Both the position numbers and the translations under genes were made by a program. The notes beneath the pieces are model-generated. The model saw only the letters and a list, made by a program, of their open reading frames with translations, made no database searches and was not told the DNA's origin. Positions 16,314 to 26,437 of a stretch of DNA of 64,000 bases are shown here, in pieces. Origin of the DNA: Flavobacteriaceae bacterium PS02338 (GTDB lineage: Bacteria; Bacteroidota; Bacteroidia; Sphingobacteriales; Sphingobacteriaceae); NCBI GenBank assembly GCA_029959615.1, contig JASCOD010000002.1, forward strand, positions 558,001 through 622,000. The letters run 5' to 3'. The stretch's first letter is position 1. Each line of letters begins with the position of its first letter.

Positions 16314-18197
16314 TTATTGCTGATAGAAAAATGTATTTGGCTTATTCACCACTCCCTTCAAAAATCCTTCATTATGCTCGTAAGTTATCTTTTCTACGTT
16401 TGTAATACTCACGTTAGCAGGCAATTTGTCGCCAATATACTGATTGCCCGTAATGGTTACTGTTTTGCAGTTTTGAAGGTCAAAATAGGATAATCCTTTA
16501 TAAATAGGCAGATAATCTTTAGATAACTTGAACTTATTATTTTTGATTACGATATCCTGCACACTCAATCCGTAGATTACCTGAGCGTCAAATGTATGGA
16601 TGATATTATCTTCAAATACAATCTTACCGTGATAATAGGCACCTTTTACTCGTTGATGTATTTCTGGACTTATTTGTAAAACCGATTGGGGAGCGTTGCC
16701 CCCTATACCGATGTTTTCGAAAGTATTTTTCCTAATCACCACGTCTTTTACGCTACCGCATTCCCACCATTTATTGGCATCTCCTGCAATCAATATTCCC
16801 GCCATCATTGAACTAAAATAGTTGTTTTCTATTAACACTGGGGCAGAGGTAGAAATTAAGATACTTCTTGCTCTGTTACCTTCTACCCTGCAATTACTCA
16901 TGGTAACCGCAGCATTTGCGGCTTCATTTTCAATCGCAGTTTCTGTTGGTATAATGGCAGGCAATTGGTCTTCCGTTTCTAAAACAAGGTACTGATCACT
17001 TATTCTTTTTGTTTGCTTTACAGTGGTGCTAAAAAATGGAATTAATGTCTTCCTATTCACTAGTACGATTTTCTCTCCGGGCTTGGCAAAGTCAAAACCT
17101 TTTTGTTGGAAATGACCATACGCTAAACCTAAGGTATAATCACTTAATCTTTCCTTTACCGATAGGTAGGTACCGTGTACGTTAGTAGCGTCATCTAACA
17201 TATTAGAGAAACTACATTGGCTAAAGCTGATTTTACCTCTACATCCCACAAAATGCGTAGCATCAGCGGAAGAGGAAATTATTCTGCTGGAGCCCTCGCG
17301 AAGTTTTACATCGAATTTAGTTAAACTGATATCAATGCTATTCTCAGCAATTAAAGCCATGGCTCCCGACATAAATACTGTGGCATTATTGATATTGACT
17401 TGGCTAGAATGATGAATTACAAACCCGGGATAAAGCCTATTGAAACCAACCAAACCTTTATCAACGTAAATGGAACCTACGGGCGGTAAGCTTTCGGAAT
17501 TGAAACCAGCCAACCGTACGGAATTTTCGGTCAGTTTTTTTGCTTTAAGGATACTGTTCTTTTTCCAGTGATGCTGTAAATATTTAGCCGTGTTGTAATA
17601 AGGTCGCTTTGTCTTTTTATCGAATACAATGTTCTCCCCTAACGTACTTTTCCAGTTATAGCCTTCAAAATAAAACACACCATCCACCACCTTAAACAAA
17701 TTGTTTTTACTGATTTTGAGGTCGATACTTTTCTCTTTTTCGTTGCTAGCGATCACTTCTCCCTCAAAAATAAAGGAGTAATCATAATCTATTTGAATAC
17801 CGCTTACTGTAATTGCTTTACAATTCTCCATTAAAAACGGAACAATGGTACCATGCATTAAAAACTCTGCATTATCTCCTTCAATGCGAACGTTGCTCTT
17901 ATTGATTAGCGGAAAGGCGATGTATTTAAAACTGTTGTCGTTATTAGATACCTCTAAGTATTTACCAAATGCTTTTTCAGGATAAAAATGATATACTCCT
18001 TTAGCAAATTTCAATACAAAATCGCCTTTTTCATGCTCATTTATAATTTTAAGAACGATTGGTGTAAAGTCTTTGCTCCCATCTGGAGTAAGGACAATTT
18101 CTTTGGCATACGAAGAATTTAATATGCATACGAAATAAACTACCAGCATGACTATATACTGGATAGTTTTCTTTTGGGATCGGAAGTAAATGCTCAC
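16314..18197 (-). CDS. GH110-like alpha-1,3-galactosidase (parallel beta-helix)
   Basis: A 627-residue protein with an N-terminal membrane/signal segment ending near SSYAKEI. The rest is a right-handed parallel beta-helix of repeated short strands. The central block DATHFVGCRGKISFSQCSF, then MLDDATNVHGTY, matches the catalytic core of GH110, the family containing the Bacteroides enzymes that remove alpha-1,3-linked galactose (blood-group-B type and linear alpha-Gal). The conserved pair of Asp in LDDATNVHG is likely catalytic. Other beta-helix glycosidases share the fold, so GH110 is probable and not certain. It lies in a tight run between SusD (22 bases) and the GH-A gene (10 bases). Confidence 0.78.
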   Translation of the reverse strand: MSIYFRSQKKTIQYIVMLVVYFVCILNSSYAKEIVLTPDGSKDFTPIVLKIINEHEKGDFVLKFAKGVYHFYPEKAFGKYLEVSNNDNSFKYIAFPLINKSNVRIEGDNAEFLMHGTIVPFLMENCKAITVSGIQIDYDYSFIFEGEVIASNEKEKSIDLKISKNNLFKVVDGVFYFEGYNWKSTLGENIVFDKKTKRPYYNTAKYLQHHWKKNSILKAKKLTENSVRLAGFNSESLPPVGSIYVDKGLVGFNRLYPGFVIHHSSQVNINNATVFMSGAMALIAENSIDISLTKFDVKLREGSSRIISSSADATHFVGCRGKISFSQCSFSNMLDDATNVHGTYLSVKERLSDYTLGLAYGHFQQKGFDFAKPGEKIVLVNRKTLIPFFSTTVKQTKRISDQYLVLETEDQLPAIIPTETAIENEAANAAVTMSNCRVEGNRARSILISTSAPVLIENNYFSSMMAGILIAGDANKWWECGSVKDVVIRKNTFENIGIGGNAPQSVLQISPEIHQRVKGAYYHGKIVFEDNIIHTFDAQVIYGLSVQDIVIKNNKFKLSKDYLPIYKGLSYFDLQNCKTVTITGNQYIGDKLPANVSITNVEKITYEHNEGFLKGVVNKPNTFFYQQ

Positions 18198-18219
18198 GTA
18201 AATATATATAATCAGATTT

Positions 18220-19884
18220 TTAATAGCTTGGATTTTGGTGCCCTCTTAAATTCACATTCAAATCAAGTTCTCGTTGCGGCAATGGAAACCAGATTTTATA
18301 CTCCTTCCAATTGGCCTTTAGTTCCTGAACTCTATAATTGGAATTTAATGGCGCAGCGTGACTAAGGCTATTTAGGGCAGAAGTCATCTTCCCAAACCTA
18401 ATTAAGTCGATTCTTCGTTTGCTCTCAAAACAGAGTTCCCTACTGCGTTCGTCCAGCAGTTCGGTGATAAAATCTGCTTTGTAATAATAAGTATTGAGTT
18501 CTGCTAGCGTTTTTCCAGTCTTCACATTCCGAGTTCTCACGTCCGAGAAAAGTAATCTAGCTGCAGGCTCGTTACCTGTGAAATATAATGCTTCTGAATA
18601 CTGTAAAATAATATCCGCATATCTTAACAAAGGAATAGAAATACCACTGGCCCACAATGGAATAGTCTTAGCCGAAGGTTTTACGTGACGGTATTTAGAT
18701 GCATTATTTTGCCAATGTGCTACACCAGTCGACGGTCTAGGTTCACAATAAGGCACACCATTTACAGTAATATCAGGAATTGCAGGCGTACCACCATAAG
18801 GCAAAGTGATGTTGTGCGCCAGTCTCTTATCCAAATCTTTACCATATTTCAAAACGAATTCATTTGTGGGACGGTGTGTCCACCAAGTACCACCGAAGCT
18901 ATTTACATCGCCTCCTGGTGCAAACAGTTTAACCAAACTTGGATAGGTAGCAGTAAGTTGATTTGAGGCCTCAGCTAAAAAGAGACACTCTTCGTATTGT
19001 GCTGCTTTTGTAGTTTCCCTGAAGAGGTAATCATAGTTAGCGGTTAATTTATAAGCACTGTTATCCACAACTTCTTTTAAAATGGTTTTTGCATTATCGC
19101 TCATTTGTTGTTCATCAACCCATGAGAAACTATTCAGCTCAAAATTCAAGACTCCATTTACGTTATTACGTTTACACGAAGCCAAATAATTATACACCAC
19201 ACCTAAATAACCAGCTGCAGTCCATTTATTTGCCCCGCCAGACACTGTTGCCCTATGCGGTAAGGCTTGGTAGCAAAATTGTAAGTCTGGAATAATAAGT
19301 TCCGAATAAAGTGTCTTTAAACTCACTCTTGGCGCCAAAGGATCGGGAGATGAAGTGGTAACCAATGGAACTCCGCCAAATAAGATCGCAAAATGATAAT
19401 AGTAAAATGCTCTTAAAAAGCGAGCCTCTGCAATAATCTCATCTAAGCGTATTTTAGACTGCCCGTCAAAACTTACTTCTTTTGATTTTTCGATCAAAAC
19501 GTTACAACGCATAATCCCAGCATAATAGGCTTTCCAAAAATCACCAATAGCGGTATTGGTACTTGTTTGCTGCGCTACTGCAAATTTTTCGGCATCAAGC
19601 CCGCCTCCTGCACTATTCAGGCCCAGTTCATCAGTGCCCACACTTAACATATACTGTAAACCAGTATTGTAAGTTCCCTCGCTAACATCGTCCCCTGGAA
19701 GCTCACGGGCATTGATGATTTGGTAACATCCGCTCAGGGCGATCTCGAAATCTGAGAGTTGTTTGTAGAAATTTGGTGGAGAGGTAAAAGATAATGGAGG
19801 TTTATCTAAAAAGTCCGACTTTCCGCATGAGTTGAATGCGAGAGCGATAATTGATAGTAATATAAATTTTAATGCCTTGTTCAT
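18220..19884 (-). CDS. RagB/SusD family glycan-binding lipoprotein
   Basis: A 554-residue surface lipoprotein (lipobox LAFNSC, Cys20). The family features are present: an N-terminal SusD-like region (FEIALSGCYQII, RFLRAFYYYHFAILFGGVPL) and a C-terminal RagB block (IPLLRYADIILQYSEALYF, ELLDERSRELCFESKRRIDL). SusD proteins cap the SusC channel and bind the incoming glycan. It follows the SusC gene by 24 bases on the same strand, the normal order. Confidence 0.97.
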   Translation of the reverse strand: MNKALKFILLSIIALAFNSCGKSDFLDKPPLSFTSPPNFYKQLSDFEIALSGCYQIINARELPGDDVSEGTYNTGLQYMLSVGTDELGLNSAGGGLDAEKFAVAQQTSTNTAIGDFWKAYYAGIMRCNVLIEKSKEVSFDGQSKIRLDEIIAEARFLRAFYYYHFAILFGGVPLVTTSSPDPLAPRVSLKTLYSELIIPDLQFCYQALPHRATVSGGANKWTAAGYLGVVYNYLASCKRNNVNGVLNFELNSFSWVDEQQMSDNAKTILKEVVDNSAYKLTANYDYLFRETTKAAQYEECLFLAEASNQLTATYPSLVKLFAPGGDVNSFGGTWWTHRPTNEFVLKYGKDLDKRLAHNITLPYGGTPAIPDITVNGVPYCEPRPSTGVAHWQNNASKYRHVKPSAKTIPLWASGISIPLLRYADIILQYSEALYFTGNEPAARLLFSDVRTRNVKTGKTLAELNTYYYKADFITELLDERSRELCFESKRRIDLIRFGKMTSALNSLSHAAPLNSNYRVQELKANWKEYKIWFPLPQRELDLNVNLRGHQNPSY

Positions 19885-19908
19885 GTCTTAAAATATTTAA
19901 GTAGCTGA

Positions 19909-22900
19909 TTAAAAAGTCAATTCTAAACCGAATATGACAGAACGTGATCTCGGATAAGCCAGCCTGTCATATCCAGGTAGAAGTTTATCGTTAGATCTCA
20001 CATCTGGATCAAATCCACTGTAATTGGTCCATACATGTAAATTGTCTAATGTTAAAAGCAAGTTTACATTTGAAATACCAGTCGCTTTTAACATACGTTT
20101 GTTTTTCAAGTTGTATCCGAAGGATAAGGTCTTGAATCTCAAATAAGAACCATCTTCAACGTAGTAGCTTGATGCTTCGGCATCTGTGTTGGCCGATGAA
20201 ATGCTGGCGTATCTATTCGATGGATTTTCTGGTGTCCATCGGTTGTTCCAATATTCTTGGGTTAGGTTGTACGACACTGCCCCACTACCTGATTCTACCC
20301 TAGTTGGAAATTCATTGAAGATCTGGTTACCGTAGACTCCTTCAAAAAAGACATTTAAAGAAAAATTCCTATAGCTAAAACCGCTAGAAAATCCGCCTGT
20401 AAATTTCGGATTACTATTTGAAATCACGGTTCTATCCGCAGCATTGATCACACCATCGCCATTTTGGTCTTTATATCTAAACAGTCCAGGCTGTGCACCT
20501 GAAATACTAGTTGTCCCTGGCTTAATCGTGTAAGTTCTAGATTGATGTGGGATGGTCGCATCACTGTTGTTTTGCCAAGTAAAATCGCTAATCTGGTAAA
20601 TACCATCCCAAACGTAACCAAAAGCGGTTCCAATGGGTTGGCCTTCCTTCACTATACCCACATTGTTGATGTAACCATTATTAAAAATAACTGGTTTTGA
20701 TTCTGTTCCACCTAAACTCACAATCTTATTTCTGTTAAAGGAAATATTGAAAGCAGTATTCCATTTAAAATCTGGAGTGTTGATATTTACTGAGTTGATA
20801 GCGATTTCTAGCCCTTTATTGCTGATTTCCCCAATATTTTGCCATTGAGTAGGAAATCCAGTTTGTGAAGCAACTTCTGAAAGCAGCAACAAATCTTTTG
20901 TAGATTTATGATACACATCAGCAGTTAAATTGATCCGACTGTTAAATAAGGAAAGATCCAAACCTGCATCGTACTGCGTAGTTGATTCCCATTTAAGATT
21001 GAGGTTTTCTGAGGAAATTGGAGACAATCCAAATCTTACCGTACCGTTACCAGCATAACTAGTGGTACCTAACTCAGACAAAAATCGATAGGCCGGAATT
21101 CTATCATTTCCAGTTACACCATAGCTCAGCCTCAATTTCAAATCTGAAATGATTTGGTTGTTTTTTAGAAACTTCTCTTCTTTAACACGCCATGCGAAAG
21201 CTGCAGATGGGAAAAAAGCCGACCTGTTTCCTGGACCTAATTGAGATGAATTATCATTTCTTAAGGTAGCCGTGAAAAGGTACTTGCCTGAAATATCATA
21301 GTTGATCCTACTAAAAAATGAGATACGATTCTGTTCTATGAAGTTAGACGTCGGAAATCCTGGCGTTAATCCTTTGGCTAAATTGAAAACCCCTGTAGAC
21401 TGATCTTGAAAATTTGAGATGGTAGTACCAAAATTTTCAAAATTGTAAGAATTAAATTCAGCTCCTATCATCGCTTTCAGCACCTGTTTTTTACCCGTTT
21501 TAGTCCAATAGTCTAATGTACTGTGGGCCTGATAATTTCCAGTTTGCGTTTGGTTGGTATTGGCTCTTCCATTATCTTGCTGCCCCCAAAGCGTGTTTCT
21601 TCCGTAAAATTCAGAGAGTTTTGAAGAAGTAGACGAACCGCCGCCGCTTACTCTCAGTTTTAATTTTTTAGTAAAGGCATAAGTTAAGTTCGCGTTACCT
21701 ATCAATCTGTCAAAATCTGTCATCTTGTAGGAATTCATCAGCTGATCCAATAACGAAACTGGCGGAAAAGAATCATCTACTGCCCTGACAAGTACTGGCT
21801 GATAGGTATAAGCAGCCTGTACAAGACCAGAAAAATTGCCTTCGCCACCACCACTAGAAGCTACGCCGCTATTTTTGGTTTTGCCCCAGTTTGCGGTCAA
21901 GCTAAAATCAAATTTATCGGAAACTCTATGGTTATATTGGAAACGGGCCGAATAGGTCTTAAAATCATTGTTGATCACCAAAGCATTTTGATCAGAATAA
22001 CCTACTCCAAAAGAGTAGTTCGATGAATTTGATCCTCCCTGTCCAGAAAAATTGTATTTCTGTGTAGCCCCTCTCCTGAAAATAACATCTTGCCAGTCAA
22101 AACTCTCCAGCCCACTTACATCCCTCACCACATCAGGTATACCATCATTATCTGTATCTGTACCGAAGGCTCTGTCGTTAGGTGATCTCAAATAGCGATA
22201 ATGAACGTAATCTTGAGCGCCCAACACCTCAATTCTTTTTGTAATTTCTGATGAAGCATAAGACGAGTTCAAATTAAATACTGGCTTAGAGCCTGATCTA
22301 CCAGCTTTCGTAGTCACGATGATTACACCATTTGCTCCTCTTGCACCATATATCGCTGTTGCAGAGGCATCTTTTAGAATATCAATCGAAGCAATTTGAT
22401 CGGGACTGATCGTTGATAATGGATTTAAGGTTGTCCGTCCACCCACTTTAGATGAAGCTACCTCTGATTCCTGCATTTCAATTTGCACGCCGTCAATCAC
22501 ATATAGCGGAGAAGATGCACCATTGATTGAATTGGCGCCCCTTACTTCTACACTTACACCTGCTCCAGGTTCTCCAGATTGAGAGTTGACCCTCACACCT
22601 GCTACTTTACCCTGTAATGCATCTACAAAATTGGTAGCAGTGGCACTTTTGATGTCTTCTCCCTTTATACTACTGAACGAGCCCGTTAAGTTCTTTCTAT
22701 CACTTGTTCCGTAACCAATAACCACTACTTCATCCAACTTACTTTGGCTTGTGTTCAATACAATTTGTACAACACGCTGCGAATTTAGAGGTACTTCTTT
22801 GGTTTCCAACCCTAAATAACTAACTCTCAAGGTCGCATTTAGACTAGACACCCTGAGCGAAAATTTGCCAGCCGCATCCGTAATGCTCATGCCTTTTCCA

Positions 22901-23145
22901 TTTTTTTCGCCAACGGTTGCCCCTGCCAGCGGTTTAGCGTCACTATCTTTTACTATACCAGAAATGAGGATACCAACCGAATCGGTCACGGGTTTTGCTG
23001 GTGTTGATGGATTTTGTTGGCCGGCTCCAAAACAGTTATCGGCTATAAAAAAGAGGATAATGGCTATCAAAGAAACACGCAATCCTTTGACTGGTGCGGA
23101 CTTCAGATAGCGTTGGTAAGTGTTGATTATTGTACTGATATTCAT
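19909..23145 (-). CDS. SusC/RagA family TonB-dependent outer-membrane transporter
   Basis: A glycan importer of 1078 residues from Met at 23145; an in-frame Met at 23202 would add 19 residues before the signal region and was not preferred. The order is signal peptide, carboxypeptidase-like domain (LISGIVKDSDAKPLAGATVG), the SusC signature LDEVVVIGYGTSDRKNLTGS, plug (NPLSTISPDQIASIDILKDA, IYGARGANGVIIVTTK) and a 22-strand barrel ending VIFGLELTF. It has no extra N-terminal anti-sigma contact domain. It would import oligosaccharides with the SusD protein downstream. The 163-base spacer before it (23146-23308) may hold the HTCS-responsive promoter. Confidence 0.97.
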   Translation of the reverse strand: MNISTIINTYQRYLKSAPVKGLRVSLIAIILFFIADNCFGAGQQNPSTPAKPVTDSVGILISGIVKDSDAKPLAGATVGEKNGKGMSITDAAGKFSLRVSSLNATLRVSYLGLETKEVPLNSQRVVQIVLNTSQSKLDEVVVIGYGTSDRKNLTGSFSSIKGEDIKSATATNFVDALQGKVAGVRVNSQSGEPGAGVSVEVRGANSINGASSPLYVIDGVQIEMQESEVASSKVGGRTTLNPLSTISPDQIASIDILKDASATAIYGARGANGVIIVTTKAGRSGSKPVFNLNSSYASSEITKRIEVLGAQDYVHYRYLRSPNDRAFGTDTDNDGIPDVVRDVSGLESFDWQDVIFRRGATQKYNFSGQGGSNSSNYSFGVGYSDQNALVINNDFKTYSARFQYNHRVSDKFDFSLTANWGKTKNSGVASSGGGEGNFSGLVQAAYTYQPVLVRAVDDSFPPVSLLDQLMNSYKMTDFDRLIGNANLTYAFTKKLKLRVSGGGSSTSSKLSEFYGRNTLWGQQDNGRANTNQTQTGNYQAHSTLDYWTKTGKKQVLKAMIGAEFNSYNFENFGTTISNFQDQSTGVFNLAKGLTPGFPTSNFIEQNRISFFSRINYDISGKYLFTATLRNDNSSQLGPGNRSAFFPSAAFAWRVKEEKFLKNNQIISDLKLRLSYGVTGNDRIPAYRFLSELGTTSYAGNGTVRFGLSPISSENLNLKWESTTQYDAGLDLSLFNSRINLTADVYHKSTKDLLLLSEVASQTGFPTQWQNIGEISNKGLEIAINSVNINTPDFKWNTAFNISFNRNKIVSLGGTESKPVIFNNGYINNVGIVKEGQPIGTAFGYVWDGIYQISDFTWQNNSDATIPHQSRTYTIKPGTTSISGAQPGLFRYKDQNGDGVINAADRTVISNSNPKFTGGFSSGFSYRNFSLNVFFEGVYGNQIFNEFPTRVESGSGAVSYNLTQEYWNNRWTPENPSNRYASISSANTDAEASSYYVEDGSYLRFKTLSFGYNLKNKRMLKATGISNVNLLLTLDNLHVWTNYSGFDPDVRSNDKLLPGYDRLAYPRSRSVIFGLELTF

Positions 23146-23308
23146 ATGTTCATAAAATATTTGGTTTGTATTGGTTACAATTTTATTCGCTTTACCGATC
23201 AATTTAATAAAACGATATCATTTACTTTTGTTAATAAAAAAATGATCGGGATGAGCAGTATCTTTGATGATCAAAATAATCTAATATCCAGACTATTAAT
23301 TTGCCCAC

Positions 23309-25000
23309 TTAAATCTTGAATTTCTTAACGAGGTTTTCAATACCTGCCCTGACTTTTACTATATATATTCCTTGGCTAAGATGGATCGGGAGTGTTATTC
23401 TATTAAATCCATCATGTAAAACTACTTGTTGCTCGGTTAGCTTTTTGCCGGACGTATCATATAAATAAATGGTTCCAGTCGCATTACCTGTGAACGAAAT
23501 ATTAACGCTTGGTTTTTCCTCCGACACTGTTACAAAAAGACTGTTCGAGCCCAGTTTCGTATGAACAGCGATGGTTTCTGAATCGGAAAACTTACCATCA
23601 AAGTCAATTTGTTTTAAGCGGTAATAATTAGTTCCAGGTACTGGTGAAATATCGTCATAAGTATAGTTAAGTTGTTGATTGCTGTTACCGGCGCCTGCCC
23701 TAGTAGCTATTTTTGAAAATTCCTTAGCATCAGCAGATCTAAATAGTTCGAACCGATCATTACCCGCCTCACTAACAGTAGACCAATTAATAGCAATGGA
23801 CTTACCTTTGGCTCGACCTGTAAAAGCATTAAGCTGAACAGGCATTGTCAAGTTGCTAAAGTCTTCAAATATCTGTGCCGTTTCCAACAGTTGTCCATTT
23901 TTATAGATCACCCAGTTGTTATTGGCATCACCGTCAAAAGTATACAAATAGAAACTTCCCCAAGGATAAGAAGACGATAGCGATGCGGCTGCATCAATAA
24001 AGCTTTTGTGGTTCAGGTAACGGGCGTGCTCATCTGGTGTTGGACTGAGAGAGGGATAACCAAATTCAGTAACGTAGAGCTTTTTAGTGGTGTTTTGGAT
24101 AATGGTATTGATTGGCCCTACTAATGCTTCAATTTCATCGTCTACATCTGCAGCTGGCGTACTGGCCAGAGGATAAAGGTGAATGCCTATACCATCCAAA
24201 TAGTTTAGGTAATTGGTAGCTCCCGTTTGGTTAGGATGAGTACCTTGCAGCAGTTTAATCCACATATCGGATAGCACAATGGCTGCATCTCTAGAAGTGT
24301 GCCAACTGTTCAGTTGACGCTGCATCACTAAACCCTGAGAAATCAACTTGGGTCTAGCGGTTGGATATTGCACGCCAATTTCTTCATACATCCCCTTGAT
24401 ACATTCTCCATATTGTTGAATTCCAGCTCTGATTTTCACATACTGAGGATCATTCCATGTGGTGTTATAATCGTACAGTCTACCTCCCGGATATGCATCA
24501 ACATCGTTATTAAAATCCATCCAGTTCAATTCGTTACCAAATTCGATGGCATCAATATCTATATTTGCCGCTTTAACTTTAGCCAAATAAGAAGAAAACC
24601 AAGCACGTACTTTTATTGGGTCTATTTCCCTAAGACGATACTTTTCTCCAAAAGTACCAGTTGGATATTTTTTAGTGCATATTGGATAGAAGTCGGGAAA
24701 GTTAATCGGTATAGCGATCAATACCTTCAATCCCTTTGAGTTTGCATACTGCAGGTGCGCAACAGAAATGGCTTGCCCGCCATAATGCGGATTAGGGTTT
24801 AAACGTACACAGGTTGCACCCGTTGCAGCCATATTATCTACAATAGCCTTCCATTCGTCGGCATTGCTGCCACTAGCGTTATCATCGGTAACCCAAGATA
24901 AATTTGGTCTGTGTAGGCCTAATGGAAAAGGAATAGTTTGCGCCAAAGTGGTCTTGAAAAACCCCAAAAGGAATATCAAGGCAAAAAATGCTGATTTCAT
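23309..25000 (-). CDS. T9SS-secreted clan GH-A glycoside hydrolase
   Basis: A 563-residue enzyme. After a signal peptide (ends TTLAQ) comes a GH-A catalytic domain with acid/base Glu157 in IEFGNELNW and nucleophile Glu312 in YVTEFGYPS. It shares PLGLHRPNLSW, VRLNPNP and GIGIHLYPL with the product of 15176-16303. From about residue 370 there is an Ig/FN3-like domain (IAINWSTVSEAGNDRFELFR) followed by a type A T9SS sorting domain (FNRITLPIHLSQGIYIVKVR). The enzyme is therefore probably exported to the cell surface or medium and makes the first cuts, while its paralogue works inside. Glycan specificity is not evident. Confidence 0.85.
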   Translation of the reverse strand: MKSAFFALIFLLGFFKTTLAQTIPFPLGLHRPNLSWVTDDNASGSNADEWKAIVDNMAATGATCVRLNPNPHYGGQAISVAHLQYANSKGLKVLIAIPINFPDFYPICTKKYPTGTFGEKYRLREIDPIKVRAWFSSYLAKVKAANIDIDAIEFGNELNWMDFNNDVDAYPGGRLYDYNTTWNDPQYVKIRAGIQQYGECIKGMYEEIGVQYPTARPKLISQGLVMQRQLNSWHTSRDAAIVLSDMWIKLLQGTHPNQTGATNYLNYLDGIGIHLYPLASTPAADVDDEIEALVGPINTIIQNTTKKLYVTEFGYPSLSPTPDEHARYLNHKSFIDAAASLSSSYPWGSFYLYTFDGDANNNWVIYKNGQLLETAQIFEDFSNLTMPVQLNAFTGRAKGKSIAINWSTVSEAGNDRFELFRSADAKEFSKIATRAGAGNSNQQLNYTYDDISPVPGTNYYRLKQIDFDGKFSDSETIAVHTKLGSNSLFVTVSEEKPSVNISFTGNATGTIYLYDTSGKKLTEQQVVLHDGFNRITLPIHLSQGIYIVKVRAGIENLVKKFKI

Positions 25001-25021
25001 ATTTTCATTAAGTTTAGGTTT

Positions 25022-26188
25022 TTAATTAATAGTGATTACGGTTGAGGTGTAGATAGCCCCGTCACAATCGTATTGTTTTAACTTATAGTAAGTTGGGCCA
25101 GCACCAGGACTGGTGTCTTGCCAGGTGTAGGTTTTATCTTCTGTAGAGTTACCAGCCGCAGTAACGCTTGTTACCGGTGTAAAATTTTGGCCATCAGTTG
25201 ATCTTAGCACTTCAAATCTCACGATGTTCAACTCTGTTGTGGTAACCCAAGTGAGATTAACTGCCCCACTTGCTCTAGTGCCACTAAATGATTTCAACTT
25301 AATAGGCAAAAACACTGCGTTACCAATCGTGCTCAGTTCTATATTATCAATATGTACATCACAACCTAACTGAGTACTTGGCGACGTTGATGTTGAAGCT
25401 GATTGCGATGAAAGTTTCAACGCCCCAAATGTCATAGCAGTAGATTCTAATGGCATATCATTACAGTATTTTATGAAAGCACCACTCGGTGTTTTTGCAT
25501 AAACATCAAAAGTGTAAGCAGCAGCTGTTTCTGAGGCATTTAACGGATTAGTGTAGGTTAATACGTTAGCCGAGTTATTGATGATTACTTGGAAAGTGGT
25601 AGAATCCGTTGCGAACGGAATGGTTACACCACTAATATTTGAAGTCACACCATATTTGTAGGAAGACGAACCATTACTTAGCTTGACTGAAGTAAAGGGC
25701 ATACTCAACAATACAGTTCCATTTTGCACATAGTGATTAGTCTCAGTGATCACAGCACCATTGTTACCCACCTGTACATAAAATGCGCCGAACATGTTAA
25801 CCGATCCGCTAGCTGGGGTTGGAGTATGGCTATTGATCATGATTGTAAACTTTAGCGAAATGGCGGTTGGAGGCGTACTAAAACTAAACTTCCTCAGCAT
25901 AGCAAATCTATTATCCCCAGTAGTAGTAAGTGGACGCAGAAACGAAAGGTGATGATTATTTGGCTTAACTGAGATACTCGTAGATGCCGTTGGAGTTGCC
26001 GTAGAACTGGTATTAAATGCCCCCATATTAGTACTATTATTATAAGTAGAGCCAGTATTTCCTTTCAGGTAATCATTCACATCATTGGAATACTGAAAGT
26101 TTTGTTTAAAAAAAACGTTATCAAACGTTTGTGCTTTTAAGGCGTAGCTGAGCAATAGCATACCAGTACATAGTAAAAGTTTCTTCAT
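25022..26188 (-). CDS. Secreted PUL-associated protein with FN3-like C-terminal domain
   Basis: A 388-residue exported protein (signal ends SYALKAQ). The central part is rich in Ser, Thr and Asn and in beta strands, as in surface glycan-binding or jelly-roll proteins, but I do not recognise its family. The last 90 residues (LPIKLKSFSGTRASGAVNLT, then FEVLRSTDGQNF and YYKLKQYDCDG) match the FN3-like linker that in T9SS cargo precedes the sorting domain. Here the protein stops right after it (STVITIN) with no sorting domain. It precedes the T9SS hydrolase by 21 bases and is the first gene of the PUL. It may be a lectin or a truncated cargo protein. Confidence 0.6.
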   Translation of the reverse strand: MKKLLLCTGMLLLSYALKAQTFDNVFFKQNFQYSNDVNDYLKGNTGSTYNNSTNMGAFNTSSTATPTASTSISVKPNNHHLSFLRPLTTTGDNRFAMLRKFSFSTPPTAISLKFTIMINSHTPTPASGSVNMFGAFYVQVGNNGAVITETNHYVQNGTVLLSMPFTSVKLSNGSSSYKYGVTSNISGVTIPFATDSTTFQVIINNSANVLTYTNPLNASETAAAYTFDVYAKTPSGAFIKYCNDMPLESTAMTFGALKLSSQSASTSTSPSTQLGCDVHIDNIELSTIGNAVFLPIKLKSFSGTRASGAVNLTWVTTTELNIVRFEVLRSTDGQNFTPVTSVTAAGNSTEDKTYTWQDTSPGAGPTYYKLKQYDCDGAIYTSTVITIN

Positions 26189-26376
26189 GTCGAGTTGATT
26201 TATAATTGGTTAGGATTGTAAATATCAACACACTGTAACTATTGAACTGGCACTCATCGCTTGAAAAATTGCACTGACTATCCAAATATCTTTTATCTAC
26301 AATTAAGTTTGCCTAAATGATAGGATGTAGAATTCACATATAATCTATATTGCTCAAATAATTTGATTAAAAGCAA

Positions 26377-26412
26377 AAAAAACCTCTAAATGCTATGATT
26401 TAGAGGTTTTTT
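26377..26412. terminator. Bidirectional intrinsic terminator
   Basis: AAAAAACCTCTAAA (26377-26390) pairs perfectly with TTTAGAGGTTTTTT (26399-26412). It has A and T runs on both sides, between the PUL and the methyltransferase gene. On the minus strand it ends the methyltransferase transcript, insulating the PUL. Confidence 0.85.
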
Positions 26413-26437
26413 GAAGATGATAGAATTAAAAATACAT

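Noticed and set aside
11001..26188. PUL as a recently acquired mobile island
   Set aside because: No integrase, tRNA-end target duplication or insertion sequence flanks it, and base use looks similar to the surroundings.
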